Positions 12,735-20,191 of a DNA stretch of 25,674 nucleotides are shown in pieces. Location of the stretch: the NCBI GenBank assembly GCA_905203645.1, contig CAJKWP010000011.1, forward strand, positions 1-25,674, written 5' to 3'. A model generated the notes under the pieces. The model ran no database searches. It saw only the letters and a program-made list of their open reading frames with translations, and had not been told where the DNA came from. Position numbers and translations under genes: made by a program. Within the stretch, counting starts at the first letter, position 1, and each line of letters begins with the position of its first letter. This stretch comes from an uncultured Christensenella sp. (GTDB taxonomy: Bacteria; Bacillota; Clostridia; Christensenellales; UBA1242).

Positions 12735-14636
12735 TTATTTGGTTTCAGTTGCCATATTTTCAACTTGTTCTGACAACTTTTTCATTTGTTTGTGTTTGCG
12801 GATATGTTCCAAAAATTTCAGTACAAGTTCTTTGTTTTCAAATTTTTGAAAGTCGCCGCCAAGCATAAACGCCGTATGCTCTTGTATGTGCAGTTCGTGT
12901 TCGTCAATTTCCAATGGTTCACAAACCTTGCCTTTGAGCATTTCAAAGTTTTCTTTGGATGCTTTTTTGGTGTGTAATTCGTTTATGTCCTGAGCATTTT
13001 CCCATATTCCAAAGCCCAAAAGTTCCAACGCCTTTATACGCATCCTGTTTGAAAGTTTCCCATTTTCATCTTGCAAAAGTCCGGCTTTCAAAAGGTCAAA
13101 AACCATATTTCGTCTTTGCGCCAAAGTTTCGCTTAAATCGTTTTCGGTTTCAAAGACAACTTCGTCACTTGTAATGTCACCTGATGAAAAATAGAACACT
13201 TCGATATCACCATTGTCACCAACAATTTTTTCAAGTCTTGGCGTGATAGCAAACTGTTTGTAAAGTTTCAAGATGTGCCCAGCCATTCTGCGCATACATT
13301 CACGTATACTTTCGGCAGATGTTGTAAGTCTGCTTTCGTCTTGTTCAATCAAAAGTTGCAATGCAACACCTGACATATTGCTTGTGTAAGTAGTGCTGTC
13401 ACGGAGCAAATCCGATACACCGCTGACAAGCATAAGTTCATTCAAAAGCCCATCTTCTTCGGCTTTGAAATCGGTTGGAACAGATGTGTTTGACATATAA
13501 TGTGGTGGTGTTGAACCTTGTCTGTAAACAAGCACTTTGCCAGGACTCAGACCTTCTTCTTCCAAATTGTCGATATCCACCGAACCATCTTCAACCGTCA
13601 AAATTCCCATTGACAACCTGTTCAAAAACTCGTGCTTGCGGTTTTTTACTGTGTTGTATGCTCTTTGAATAGGAATAACTCGGTCTATGATGCTTGTTCC
13701 CCAAAAACATCCGATTTGTGAGATTGCCTCTTGTTTCAAAAATGGATATCCACGACCATTTTCGCAATTTTGATATGGCAATTCGTCAATATGCAAAAGT
13801 TTGTCGCCTGCAATGATTATAATTCTGCCGTTTGGATATTCGGTCGTTGGCAATTCGTATTTTTCAATTACGATTTGATAATTGCTTCTTGTTGTTTTGA
13901 TAACTTTGTTCGAAAAAGCGTTGTAATCAAGTCCGCCGATGGTTTTGTTTGTCTGTTCAAGAGTAAACACGTCTACTTCTTGACCTTCAACTTCTACTCC
14001 CCAAATATTTTTTATTTCATCAACGTGATAAGCCTTTGCGTGAATAATACTGCGGTTATCTTCCAATCTTTCGCAACTTGAACTTTCGGGATAAATTTCA
14101 AATGGACTTACAACTGCAATATCTACATCACCCGTTGAAACTCTGTCCAATTTTACCCCGCCTGCATTGTTCCACGTAACCTTGTAAAAACTTGTCCCGC
14201 AAACTTCACTCCAACGTGTTGCTTGGTTGATAAGGTCACTTACACGTTTTTTGTTGTAAATCGCATTGATGATTTTTTTGGACATCTTTGCTGTTTTGAT
14301 ATCTTTGTCATCACCAGACGCGGGTGTAACCGTCATGGTTGGTCTTACCCTTTGCAACTTTGCAAGTCTGATTTCTATCATGGGTGCAATATGATTGTAA
14401 ACTTGACGTTCTTGCCAAAAAAATTGTTTGTCATATTCTTCGACGTCACCGTTGAAACCGATACTGCAATATTGATTTCCCATCAAAAAATTCATATTGA
14501 GTTGCCATTGTGCTTCAAAACTTTTACGTTCTTCTTGTCGGCGTTTGAAATCTTGCATAACTTCGTCAACAATTTGCTTTTCAAAATCGCCATTGTCAAT
14601 TTTGTTAAAAATGTGATTGTTTGATTTTACTTCCAT
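12735..14636 (-). CDS. Phage portal protein (P22-like)
   Basis: A 633-residue portal subunit, shorter than P22 gp1 (about 725). The N-terminal part has RRQEERKSFEAQWQLNMNFL and GNQYCSIG, then RQVYNHIAPMIEIRLAKLQR and VRPTMTVTPAS, the pattern of P22-type portals. A central region has QATRWSEVCGTSFYKVTWNN and VVSPFEIYPES, and the wing/stem part has PFLKQEAISQIGCFWGTSII followed by NTVKNRKHEFLNRL. The dodecameric portal forms the DNA entry channel and docks the terminase motor, here encoded 6 kb away. The ribosome binding site and start (AAAGGAGAAAATTATG) are identical over 16 bases to those of the capsid gene. Confidence 0.9.
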   Translation of the reverse strand: MEVKSNNHIFNKIDNGDFEKQIVDEVMQDFKRRQEERKSFEAQWQLNMNFLMGNQYCSIGFNGDVEEYDKQFFWQERQVYNHIAPMIEIRLAKLQRVRPTMTVTPASGDDKDIKTAKMSKKIINAIYNKKRVSDLINQATRWSEVCGTSFYKVTWNNAGGVKLDRVSTGDVDIAVVSPFEIYPESSSCERLEDNRSIIHAKAYHVDEIKNIWGVEVEGQEVDVFTLEQTNKTIGGLDYNAFSNKVIKTTRSNYQIVIEKYELPTTEYPNGRIIIIAGDKLLHIDELPYQNCENGRGYPFLKQEAISQIGCFWGTSIIDRVIPIQRAYNTVKNRKHEFLNRLSMGILTVEDGSVDIDNLEEEGLSPGKVLVYRQGSTPPHYMSNTSVPTDFKAEEDGLLNELMLVSGVSDLLRDSTTYTSNMSGVALQLLIEQDESRLTTSAESIRECMRRMAGHILKLYKQFAITPRLEKIVGDNGDIEVFYFSSGDITSDEVVFETENDLSETLAQRRNMVFDLLKAGLLQDENGKLSNRMRIKALELLGFGIWENAQDINELHTKKASKENFEMLKGKVCEPLEIDEHELHIQEHTAFMLGGDFQKFENKELVLKFLEHIRKHKQMKKLSEQVENMATETK

Positions 14637-14648
14637 AATTTTCTCCTT

Positions 14649-14855
14649 TTACTTTATCTTTTTTTGTTTGAATGGTGTTTTGGGCGATTTGGGTATCAAA
14701 TTTTCGCCAATCGATTGATACAACTCTTGCATACAATCTTTGCAAAAGTGCATTTTGCTTCCCAACAACCTGCCAGTTTTGAAACTGTAAACTGCCATGT
14801 TGGGGCATCCATAAAAATCGCACTTTACTTGTTTTGAACACTTTTCAATCTCCAT
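14649..14855 (-). CDS. Small zinc-ribbon protein in the late operon
   Basis: A 68-residue protein with four cysteines arranged as CDFYGC and, about 20 residues on, FCKDC, a likely zinc ribbon. Tail residues are Lys/Pro-rich (SPKTPFKQKKIK). The start ATG at 14855 has AAGGGG 7 bases upstream and overlaps the preceding gene by 11 bases; the portal ATG is 12 bases beyond the stop. Small zinc-ribbon proteins recur at this spot in Firmicute prophages; the function is unknown to me. A different frame open over 14605-14841 is a shadow. Confidence 0.7.
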   Translation of the reverse strand: MEIEKCSKQVKCDFYGCPNMAVYSFKTGRLLGSKMHFCKDCMQELYQSIGENLIPKSPKTPFKQKKIK

Positions 14856-15201
14856 CTTTTTCCCCTTTTAATTTTTCAAGTTCCAAAAGCAATCTTTTCT
14901 TTTCTTGTTGCAATTCTTCTTCGCTCATCTCTGTCAAAGGTACTTGTTTGTCAAAAACTTCCAACAAAAGTTTCATTGCGGGGATATCCGGCGGAACAAA
15001 TTTTTTTGTTACTTTTTTTTTGCAAAGTTTTTCACCATCTTCGCCACAAATGTATTCTTCGATAATTTCGTCATGAACAAACCCAACAGCCTTTTTCATA
15101 AGAGCCTTTTCCAATTTTTGTTTGTCTTCCACTTCGCCACCTTCCAACAAAAAAGAGCAATCTCCTTTTGCAAGGGCGCCCTTTTGCTTTTGTTGTGCCA
15201 C
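14845..15201 (-). CDS. First late-operon protein, possibly small-terminase-like
   Basis: Up to 118 residues, charged, ending in a Glu/Lys-rich coiled-coil helix (SEEELQQEKKRLLLELEKLK). The element KKKVTKKFVPPDIPAMKLLL resembles the V-P-P-D-x-x-A motif of some small terminase subunits (DUF5681-like), which recognise DNA for packaging. That is a weak match. The GTG at 15201 is only one base behind the -10 box of the operon promoter, and the transcript should start near 15196, inside or after this codon. More plausible starts are the GTG at 15132 (GGAAGG 7 bases upstream; 95 residues) or the TTG at 15150 (AAAAGGAG 11 bases upstream). The coordinates given are the longest reading. Confidence 0.55.
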   Translation of the reverse strand: MAQQKQKGALAKGDCSFLLEGGEVEDKQKLEKALMKKAVGFVHDEIIEEYICGEDGEKLCKKKVTKKFVPPDIPAMKLLLEVFDKQVPLTEMSEEELQQEKKRLLLELEKLKGEKDGD

Positions 15202-15202
15202 G

Positions 15203-15231
15203 ATTATAAATCACGATTTTTCCATTCGCAA
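15203..15231 (-). promoter_or_regulatory. Promoter of the late operon
   Basis: Minus-strand TTGCGA (15231-15226), 17-base spacer, perfect TATAAT (15208-15203). It is the only good promoter seen between the ppdK terminator and the portal, and probably drives all genes down to 6725. It looks like a vegetative (sigma-A type) promoter and no extra operator dyad is evident. Confidence 0.7.
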
Positions 15232-15301
15232 CCAAACTGTGCCAACTTTTTTTCATATTTTCAAAAAAAAGTGCTTTTTGCACGCAAATTTGCACAAAAA
15301 A

Positions 15302-15330
15302 AACAACCGCAAAAAGGTTTTGCGGTTGTT
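15302..15330 (-). terminator. Terminator of ppdK
   Basis: A perfect 13-bp stem AACAACCGCAAAA (15302-15314) / TTTTGCGGTTGTT (15318-15330) with a 3-nt loop. On the minus strand it is followed by further T. It insulates ppdK from the late-operon promoter 70 bases on. Confidence 0.9.
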
Positions 15331-15356
15331 TTGTGTTTTTGTTTCAAGCAAAAATC

Positions 15357-17990
15357 TTAGTTTCTTGGATATTTCAGGTTTGCTTGTGCAGCGGCAAGGC
15401 GTGCGATTGGCACACGATATGGCGAGCAAGAAACGTAAGTAAGTCCTGCTTTGTGGCAGAATTCAATACTTGAAGGATCGCCACCGTGTTCACCACAGAT
15501 ACCGAGTTTGATATCTGGGCGAGTTTGTCTGCCCTTGTCAGCAGCCATTTTTACAAGTTGTCCAACGCCTGTTTGGTCAAGTCTTGCAAATGGATCAGAT
15601 TCAAATATCTTTTTGCTGTAATATTCACCCAAGAATTTTCCAGCGTCATCACGAGAGAATCCATAGGTCATTTGTGTCAAGTCATTTGTTCCAAAACTGA
15701 AAAACTCTGCGGTTTTTGCGATTTCGTCAGCGGTCAAAGCGGCACGTGGAATTTCGATCATTGTTCCAACTTTGTATGTCAATTTTACGCCGTTTTCTTT
15801 GATAATACGGTCAGCAACAGACACAACAACGTCACGAACATAATTGAATTCTTTTGCTTCGCATGTAAGTGGAATCATTATTTCTGGAACAATGTTGTAT
15901 CCACATTCTTTGTTTACTGCAATAGCGGCTTCGATAACTGCTTGAGTTTGCATTTCGGCAATTTCTGGATACGTTACTGCCAAACGAAGTCCACGGTGTC
16001 CCATCATTGGGTTGAATTCGTGCAATGATTCGACAGTTGCTTTCAAACGGTCAAAAGTAATATTCATTTCTTTTGCCAAAACTGCGATTTCTTCGTCTGT
16101 GTGTGGCAAAAATTCATGAAGAGGTGGATCCAAAAATCTGATTGTAACTGGATTGCCTTTCATTGCTTTGTAGATGCCAATAAAGTCGTTACGTTGCAAT
16201 GGCAACAATTTTGCAAGTGCTGTTTTACGTTCTTCGACCGTGCTTGAAACAATCATTTCACGCATAGCCATGATACGGTCAGCATCAAAGAACATATGTT
16301 CTGTACGGCAAAGTCCAACACCTTCTGCACCAAAGTTGTATGCAGTTTGTGCATCACGTGGGTTGTCGGCATTTGTTCTTACTTTCAATGCACGATATTT
16401 GTCAGCCCATCCCATGATTGTTGCAAAGTCGCCCGAAACAGTTGCAGGTGCGGTTTGCACTTTTTCGCCATAGATATTTCCGGTTGAACCATCAATAGAA
16501 ATATAATCGCCTTCATGGTATTTTTTGCCGTCAATTTCGATATATCCTTCTTCTTCATTGACTTTCAAATTTGAACAACCTGCTACGCAAGCGGTTCCCA
16601 TTCCCCTTGCAACAACTGCTGCGTGGGATGTCATTCCGCCACGAGCGGTAAGGATACCTTCACTTGCTGCCATACCTTCGATGTCTTCAGGTGAAGTTTC
16701 CAATCTTACAAGCACGCACTTTTCTTTCTTTGCTTTGTATTCTTTTGCTTTCTCGGCACACAAAACAAGTTTTCCACTGCCTGCACCGGGAGAAGCAGGA
16801 AGTCCGGTAGCGATAACTTTTGCGTTTTTCAATGCTTCGGCATCAAATGTTGGGTGCAAAAGTGCGTCAAGTTGTTTTGGATCAAGCATCAAAAGTGCTT
16901 GTTTTTCGTCGATTCTGCCTTCTTTTACAAGGTCGCAAGCGATTTTGAGTGCAGCCTTTGCAGTTCTTTTTCCGTTACGTGTTTGAAGCATGTAAAGTTT
17001 GCCATTTTCGATGGTAAATTCCATGTCTTGCATATCATTGTAATGGTCTTCCAAAGTATTGCAGATATTTGTAAATTGCTCATACAATGCGGGGTTTTGT
17101 TCCTTGAGGTGTGAAATTGGGTTTGGTGTACGGATACCTGCAACAACGTCTTCACCTTGTGCATTCATCAAATATTCACCATAAAGTGCTTTTTCACCAG
17201 TAGATGGGTTACGTGTAAATGCAACACCTGTTCCACTTTCCATACCCATGTTTCCAAATACCATGCTTTGGATGTTTACCGCTGTTCCCCAACTTGCAGG
17301 GATATCGTTCATACGACGATAAACAATAGCACGTGGGTTGTCCCAACTGCGGAAAACTGCTTTTACGGCTTCCATAAGTTGAGTTTTTGGATCGGTTGGG
17401 AAATCACTTCCAAGTTCTGCCTTATAGAACGCTTTGTATTTTTCAACCAATTCTTTAAGGTCGTTTACGTCAAGTTCGGTGTCGAGTTTTACACCCTTTC
17501 TTTCCTTGATTTGGTCAATCAATTTTTCGTATTTTGATTTTTCCAAGCCCATAACAACGTCCGAGAACATTTGAATAAATCTGCGGTAACTGTCATAAGC
17601 AAATCTTGGGTTGTTTGTAAGATGGGCAAGCCCTTCAACGACTTCGTCATTCAAACCAAGATTCAAAATTGTGTCCATCATGCCAGGCATAGACGCTCTT
17701 GCCCCTGACCTTACAGAAACCAACAATGGGTTTTGTTTGTCACCAAATTTTTTTCCAGTGATTTTTTCAAGTTCGGACAAGTTTTTCATAATTTCTTCAA
17801 CTATGTCATCACTGATAACTTTTCCGTCTGCATAGTATCTGTTGCACGCTTCGGTAGTAACAGTGAAGCCTTGTGGAACAGGAAGTCCAATTCTTGTCAT
17901 TTCTGCCAAGTTTGCGCCTTTTCCGCCAAGGAGTTCACGCATTGAAGCACTGCCTTCGCTGAACAGATAAACAAATTTGTTTGTTGCCAT
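15357..17990 (-). CDS. ppdK: Pyruvate, phosphate dikinase
   Basis: Interconverts pyruvate, ATP and phosphate with phosphoenolpyruvate, AMP and pyrophosphate. In anaerobic Bacillota it works in glycolysis or in pyruvate-to-PEP supply. The 877-residue protein is full length. Domains are the N-terminal ATP-grasp nucleotide-binding region (GGKGANLAEM at 22-31, VSVRSGARASMPGMMDTILN), the swivelling phospho-histidine domain with GGMTSHAAVVARGMG (His456; Thr454 is the site phosphorylated by the regulatory protein in plants and some bacteria) and the C-terminal PEP-binding barrel with FNPMMGHRGLRL and GICGEHGGD (catalytic Cys832). The ATG at 17990 has AAAGGAG 8 bases upstream. It is monocistronic, with its own promoter and terminator. 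It lies between the two halves of the phage gene set. Confidence 0.97.
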   Translation of the reverse strand: MATNKFVYLFSEGSASMRELLGGKGANLAEMTRIGLPVPQGFTVTTEACNRYYADGKVISDDIVEEIMKNLSELEKITGKKFGDKQNPLLVSVRSGARASMPGMMDTILNLGLNDEVVEGLAHLTNNPRFAYDSYRRFIQMFSDVVMGLEKSKYEKLIDQIKERKGVKLDTELDVNDLKELVEKYKAFYKAELGSDFPTDPKTQLMEAVKAVFRSWDNPRAIVYRRMNDIPASWGTAVNIQSMVFGNMGMESGTGVAFTRNPSTGEKALYGEYLMNAQGEDVVAGIRTPNPISHLKEQNPALYEQFTNICNTLEDHYNDMQDMEFTIENGKLYMLQTRNGKRTAKAALKIACDLVKEGRIDEKQALLMLDPKQLDALLHPTFDAEALKNAKVIATGLPASPGAGSGKLVLCAEKAKEYKAKKEKCVLVRLETSPEDIEGMAASEGILTARGGMTSHAAVVARGMGTACVAGCSNLKVNEEEGYIEIDGKKYHEGDYISIDGSTGNIYGEKVQTAPATVSGDFATIMGWADKYRALKVRTNADNPRDAQTAYNFGAEGVGLCRTEHMFFDADRIMAMREMIVSSTVEERKTALAKLLPLQRNDFIGIYKAMKGNPVTIRFLDPPLHEFLPHTDEEIAVLAKEMNITFDRLKATVESLHEFNPMMGHRGLRLAVTYPEIAEMQTQAVIEAAIAVNKECGYNIVPEIMIPLTCEAKEFNYVRDVVVSVADRIIKENGVKLTYKVGTMIEIPRAALTADEIAKTAEFFSFGTNDLTQMTYGFSRDDAGKFLGEYYSKKIFESDPFARLDQTGVGQLVKMAADKGRQTRPDIKLGICGEHGGDPSSIEFCHKAGLTYVSCSPYRVPIARLAAAQANLKYPRN

Positions 17991-18017
17991 CAATTTTCTC
18001 CTTTTTTCAACCTTAAT

Positions 18018-18067
18018 ATTATAAAGAGTCACAAAAAAATTGGCAAGCAATTACACCGCTTTGCCAA
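18018..18067 (-). promoter_or_regulatory. ppdK promoter with overlapping inverted repeat
   Basis: Minus-strand TTGCCA (18046-18041), 17-base spacer, TATAAT (18023-18018). The -35 box is one arm of the inverted repeat TTGGCAA (18040-18046) ... TTGCCAA (18061-18067), 14 bases apart. A regulator bound to this dyad would block or contact polymerase, so it is a candidate operator for ppdK. Confidence 0.75.
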
Positions 18068-18354
18068 CATTTTTTCCAAAATTTCAAAGGTATAAATTCA
18101 CTTATTGTACATCTCTTTTCGGCTAAAATAACATCAAAATGCAAAATCTTCGGCTAAAATAACGCTTTATGCCAAATTTTTCGTCAAATCTGTCATACAA
18201 GTATATGTATAGTTCGAAAAATCCACGATTGTCAAACATATTTTTGTCGAACAAGAAACAAATTTGACAAAAGTTTAAAAATCACAAAACAATTCCATTT
18301 TTGTTATTTTGACACAAAACATTTGTTTTTCAAAGCAACCATCCCCTATATCCA
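18068..18354. other. Non-coding region upstream of ppdK with repeats
   Basis: No convincing gene on either strand. It holds a 15-base direct repeat (TTCGGCTAAAATAAC at 18118-18132 and 18149-18163, start-to-start distance 31), an imperfect large inverted repeat GTTCG-AAAAAT (18212-18222) / ATTTTT-gt-CGAAC (18240-18252), and a possible second minus-strand promoter TTGACA (18235-18230), 18 bases, TATACA (18211-18206). The latter could make a 200-nt ppdK leader or a small RNA. These are sequence observations; the functions are unknown. Confidence 0.4.
18118..18163. repeat. 15-base direct repeat pair
   Basis: TTCGGCTAAAATAAC occurs at 18118-18132 and 18149-18163. The 31-base period equals about three helix turns, so both copies face the same side of the DNA. 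The pair lies 72-122 bases upstream of the ppdK -35 box, a usual place for activator sites. Confidence 0.7.
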
Positions 18355-18385
18355 CAAAAAAAAAGAAACCCCAAAAGGGATTTCT
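18355..18385 (-). terminator. Terminator of the secreted-protein gene
   Basis: AGAAA-c-CCC (18364-18372) pairs with GGG-a-TTTCT (18377-18385), with one mismatch and a loop of four A. On the minus strand about nine T follow. It lies 58 bases beyond the stop at 18443. Confidence 0.75.
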
Positions 18386-18442
18386 TCTCCATGCTTAGCG
18401 CCATACATTTTTTTATTTTTATAAAAATTTTCCTAAATTCGA

Positions 18443-19003
18443 TTAGGCTCTTGAAAGTTCAAATTTGAAGTTACGAGCAGCAGCTGCGAAAGCTGAAGCA
18501 ACAGCTGGATCAACTGTGATTGTGTATGTAACTACCAAATTTTCTCCGCCAGCAAGTTCATAATTTCCTGAAGCAGCAGCGGTCTTGCTGTATTCAACAT
18601 GTTCTGTGATACCATTTGCGTTAACTTCAGCTGGAGCTGTAACTTTTACAACTACTTTTGCAGCTGAATCAGCAGCAAAATCACTTGTAATTGTGAATTT
18701 GTAAGAAGCGGTAACTTTAACATCATCAAGTTTCAATTCGTCAAGAGCAATAGTAACTGCACCATCAACATCACTTGTTGTTGTTGTAAAGCTTCCTTTA
18801 CCTTTTTCAACATATTCGCCAAGTGTAGCAGCAGCTTCAGCTTGTTCAGCTTTGTATGAAGCCAAAACGTTTGAAGCAGCGAAGCTTACAGAACCGTTAA
18901 CTGTTACAGATGGAGCTGTAGCAGCATATACACCAAATGCCATCAATGCAACAGCAAGGCAAAGAGAAGCAACTGATGTAATCAATTTAAATTTTCTTTT
19001 CAT
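18443..19003 (-). CDS. Ala-rich secreted protein, surface or fibre candidate
   Basis: A 186-residue exported protein. The N-terminus MKRKFKLITSVASLCLAVAL, followed by MAFGVYA, is a clear signal peptide with a likely cut after VYA. The mature part begins ATAPSVTVNGSVSFAASNVL and is beta-rich, with Ala, Val, Thr and Lys dominating and no cysteine. It resembles, in layout only, TasA/camelysin-like surface proteins (signal, then V-x-G-x-V-S-F). The coding sequence is less AT-rich than its surroundings, with many GCA/GCT alanine codons, suggesting high expression. The ATG at 19003 has AAAAAGGAG upstream. It has its own promoter, a 160-nt leader with exclusive foldings, and its own terminator. I do not recognise a named family. 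Confidence 0.7.
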   Translation of the reverse strand: MKRKFKLITSVASLCLAVALMAFGVYAATAPSVTVNGSVSFAASNVLASYKAEQAEAAATLGEYVEKGKGSFTTTTSDVDGAVTIALDELKLDDVKVTASYKFTITSDFAADSAAKVVVKVTAPAEVNANGITEHVEYSKTAAASGNYELAGGENLVVTYTITVDPAVASAFAAAARNFKFELSRA

Positions 19004-19163
19004 AAAATTCTCCTTTTTGAATTTGGTCACGTTGGACCATGTAAAAATTTTTATGTCAGCACTTGGACTGTGATAAGCATGGCAACCACAAGCCAAGAGC
19101 CAACGTTGTACTTATGTTTAGGGGGAAAACCTATCAATAAGTAGCCAATACTTTTGTATTGAC
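19004..19163 (-). promoter_or_regulatory. Structured mRNA leader, riboswitch-like
   Basis: The predicted leader of the secreted-protein gene. In transcript order: hairpin CAATAC/GTATTG (19161-19146, loop of four A); a small stem with a CCCCC loop (19130-19116); ACGTTGG (19106-19100), which can pair with CCAACGT (19035-19029); inside that, a stem of about 10 bp (CTTGG-c-UUGUG with CACAG-u-CCAAG, 19097-19062). Alternatively TGGTC/GACCA forms a local hairpin (19039-19024) that uses the CCAACGT segment in its loop. The two foldings exclude each other and lie just before the ribosome binding site. It matches no riboswitch class I can recall; the ligand is unknown. Confidence 0.5.
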
Positions 19164-19169
19164 ATTCAT

Positions 19170-19198
19170 ACTTTAACAAATATTGATTTTTAAGTCAA
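19170..19198 (-). promoter_or_regulatory. Promoter of the secreted-protein leader
   Basis: Minus-strand TTGACT (19198-19193), 17-base spacer, TAAAGT (19175-19170); transcription start near 19163. The stretch 19199-19331 upstream holds no further gene and no clear promoter for the plus-strand XRE gene. Confidence 0.6.
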
Positions 19199-19331
19199 AC
19201 AATTTTGCAAAATTGCTTGAAAATCTTCAAAATAATGTTTTTGTTGCAATTTTATCCTGTCAAAAGCATATATCGGGGCAAAAAAATGTGTCACAATATA
19301 TACACAAACAAAAGAAAAGGACAAGGCAAAA

Positions 19332-19634
19332 ATGGACGTCAATCAAATCATAACTCGAATAGGAATAATCAGAACAAAAGCCAATCTTTCAGCAAGGGCG
19401 CTGAGTTTGATGATTGGCAAAAACAGCACTTATATAACAAAAATGGAAGCGGGCGAATTTACGCCAAACCTGTCCACCCTGTTTGAGATTATATCTGCTT
19501 GCAACTGCACTGCCGAAGAATTTTTTGCCACCAACTTTGCCACCTTTCGCCAAGACCAACAACTTTGCACCCTTATTTGCAATATGCCCGACAAACGCAA
19601 ACAAACTCTTTTGAACTTTTTGCAAACTATCTGA
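19332..19634 (+). CDS. XRE-family transcriptional regulator
   Basis: A 100-residue protein. Residues about 5-65 form a Cro/C1-type helix-turn-helix: IGIIRTKANLSARALSLMIG, then KNSTYITKMEAGEFTPNLST, with helix 3 at STYITKMEAGE, and LFEIISACNCTAEEFF. The short C-terminal part (LCTLICNMPDKRKQTLLNFL) may serve dimerisation. The ATG at 19332 has AAGGACAAGG 5-14 bases upstream. It is the only plus-strand gene between 6639 and 22435 and lies between the secreted-protein gene and the terL operon, diverging from the former. Whether it controls either neighbour cannot be seen. Confidence 0.85.
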   Translation: MDVNQIITRIGIIRTKANLSARALSLMIGKNSTYITKMEAGEFTPNLSTLFEIISACNCTAEEFFATNFATFRQDQQLCTLICNMPDKRKQTLLNFLQTI

Positions 19635-19738
19635 TTGACATATCAAAGCAAAAAAACAAAGTTTTCGATTGACAAAATATGTACTTTTTGCACTTTTGTC
19701 AAAAATAAACAAATACCCTGGCATTGACAACAAAAAAA

Positions 19739-19777
19739 ACGCCATTTGAGCAAATTTGCTCTTTTGACGTCTTTTTT
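19739..19777. terminator. Bidirectional terminator of terL operon and XRE gene
   Basis: A core GAGCA-aatt-TGCTC (19748-19761) with an outer stem ACGCC (19739-19743) / GACGT (19766-19770, one G-U pair); T-runs follow on both strands, longer on the minus strand (eight). It separates the convergent XRE gene (ends 19634) and DUF4363 gene (ends 19799). Confidence 0.7.
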
Positions 19778-19798
19778 ATATAAATATATATCTTTACG

Positions 19799-20191
19799 TT
19801 AAAGCACATTGAAAATGTTGGTGCCCATGACGTGATGATATGTGTCGGTGAAAAAGCGGATAAGTGAAAGACTGGCATTGAAGTCTTCGACTTGATTTGT
19901 GGATATGTTTGATTTGAGTCTGGCAATTTCAAGTCCGATATCTTCCATATCCTTGTGGTTGACCAAAAGGCACAAAATGGCTTCGTGCGATTGCCAAGCG
20001 TCGTCCAAACTTTCGACCATAAAAAGTATTTCGTTTGTGTTTATGTTTTCTTTGTCACTGACAAAGGTTTGAATTTGCGAAACTTGCAAATCTATATCTT
20101 GCAAATATTTGTTGACCAAATATTCTTCCACAACGCAAGACGAAACCAAAACCGCAAGTATCAAAAAAAGATAGATGTATTTTTTCAGCAT
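19799..20191 (-). CDS. DUF4363-type membrane-anchored protein
   Basis: A 130-residue protein with an N-terminal hydrophobic helix (YIYLFLILAVLVSSCVV, residues 5-21) and a helical exterior part (LQDIDLQVSQIQTFVSDKEN, WQSHEAILCLLVNHKDMEDI, RFFTDTYHHVMG). This layout, with an anchor followed by paired long helices and a conserved Trp-x-x-His, fits DUF4363, which in clostridia is often next to DUF421 genes, as here. Its ATG overlaps the DUF421 TAA by one base (TAATG), with GAGGTG upstream, so translation is coupled. The cysteine at position 19 could be lipidated but the context is weak. The function is unknown; it may partner DUF421. Confidence 0.75.
   Translation of the reverse strand: MLKKYIYLFLILAVLVSSCVVEEYLVNKYLQDIDLQVSQIQTFVSDKENINTNEILFMVESLDDAWQSHEAILCLLVNHKDMEDIGLEIARLKSNISTNQVEDFNASLSLIRFFTDTYHHVMGTNIFNVL

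Larger units (their letters stand above)
6725..15201 (-). mobile_element. Podovirus-like capsid and late gene block
   Basis: Ten contiguous minus-strand genes in typical late-phage order: small-terminase-like or accessory protein, zinc-ribbon protein, P22-like portal, scaffold, HK97-fold capsid, small protein, connector, nozzle, candidate ejection protein and two holin-type proteins. One promoter at 15203-15231 and one end terminator at 6683-6721 frame it. All frames are open and ribosome binding sites are intact, so it looks functional. No integrase, replication gene, endolysin, tail fibre, tape measure or att repeat is seen. The large terminase is at 20930-22354, beyond ppdK. It may be a prophage remnant or a domesticated capsid system. 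Confidence 0.8.

Noticed and set aside
14605..14841. 78-codon alternative minus-strand frame over the zinc-ribbon gene
   Set aside because: Lacks the cysteine pattern and the AAGGGG-ATG start that support the other frame.
15357..17990. ppdK as a metabolic gene carried by the phage
   Set aside because: It has its own promoter and terminator and is a common housekeeping gene in anaerobic Bacillota; nothing shows transfer with the phage genes.
18118..18163. Possible CRISPR remnant
   Set aside because: Only two 15-base copies 31 bases apart and no cas genes; better read as paired regulator sites.
18206..18252. tRNA-like GTTCGA motif
   Set aside because: No acceptor stem, anticodon arm or CCA end can be built around it.
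19004..19163. Known riboswitch (c-di-GMP, SAM, cobalamin, preQ1 and others)
   Set aside because: The conserved cores I remember for these classes are not present; kept only as an unclassified structured leader.
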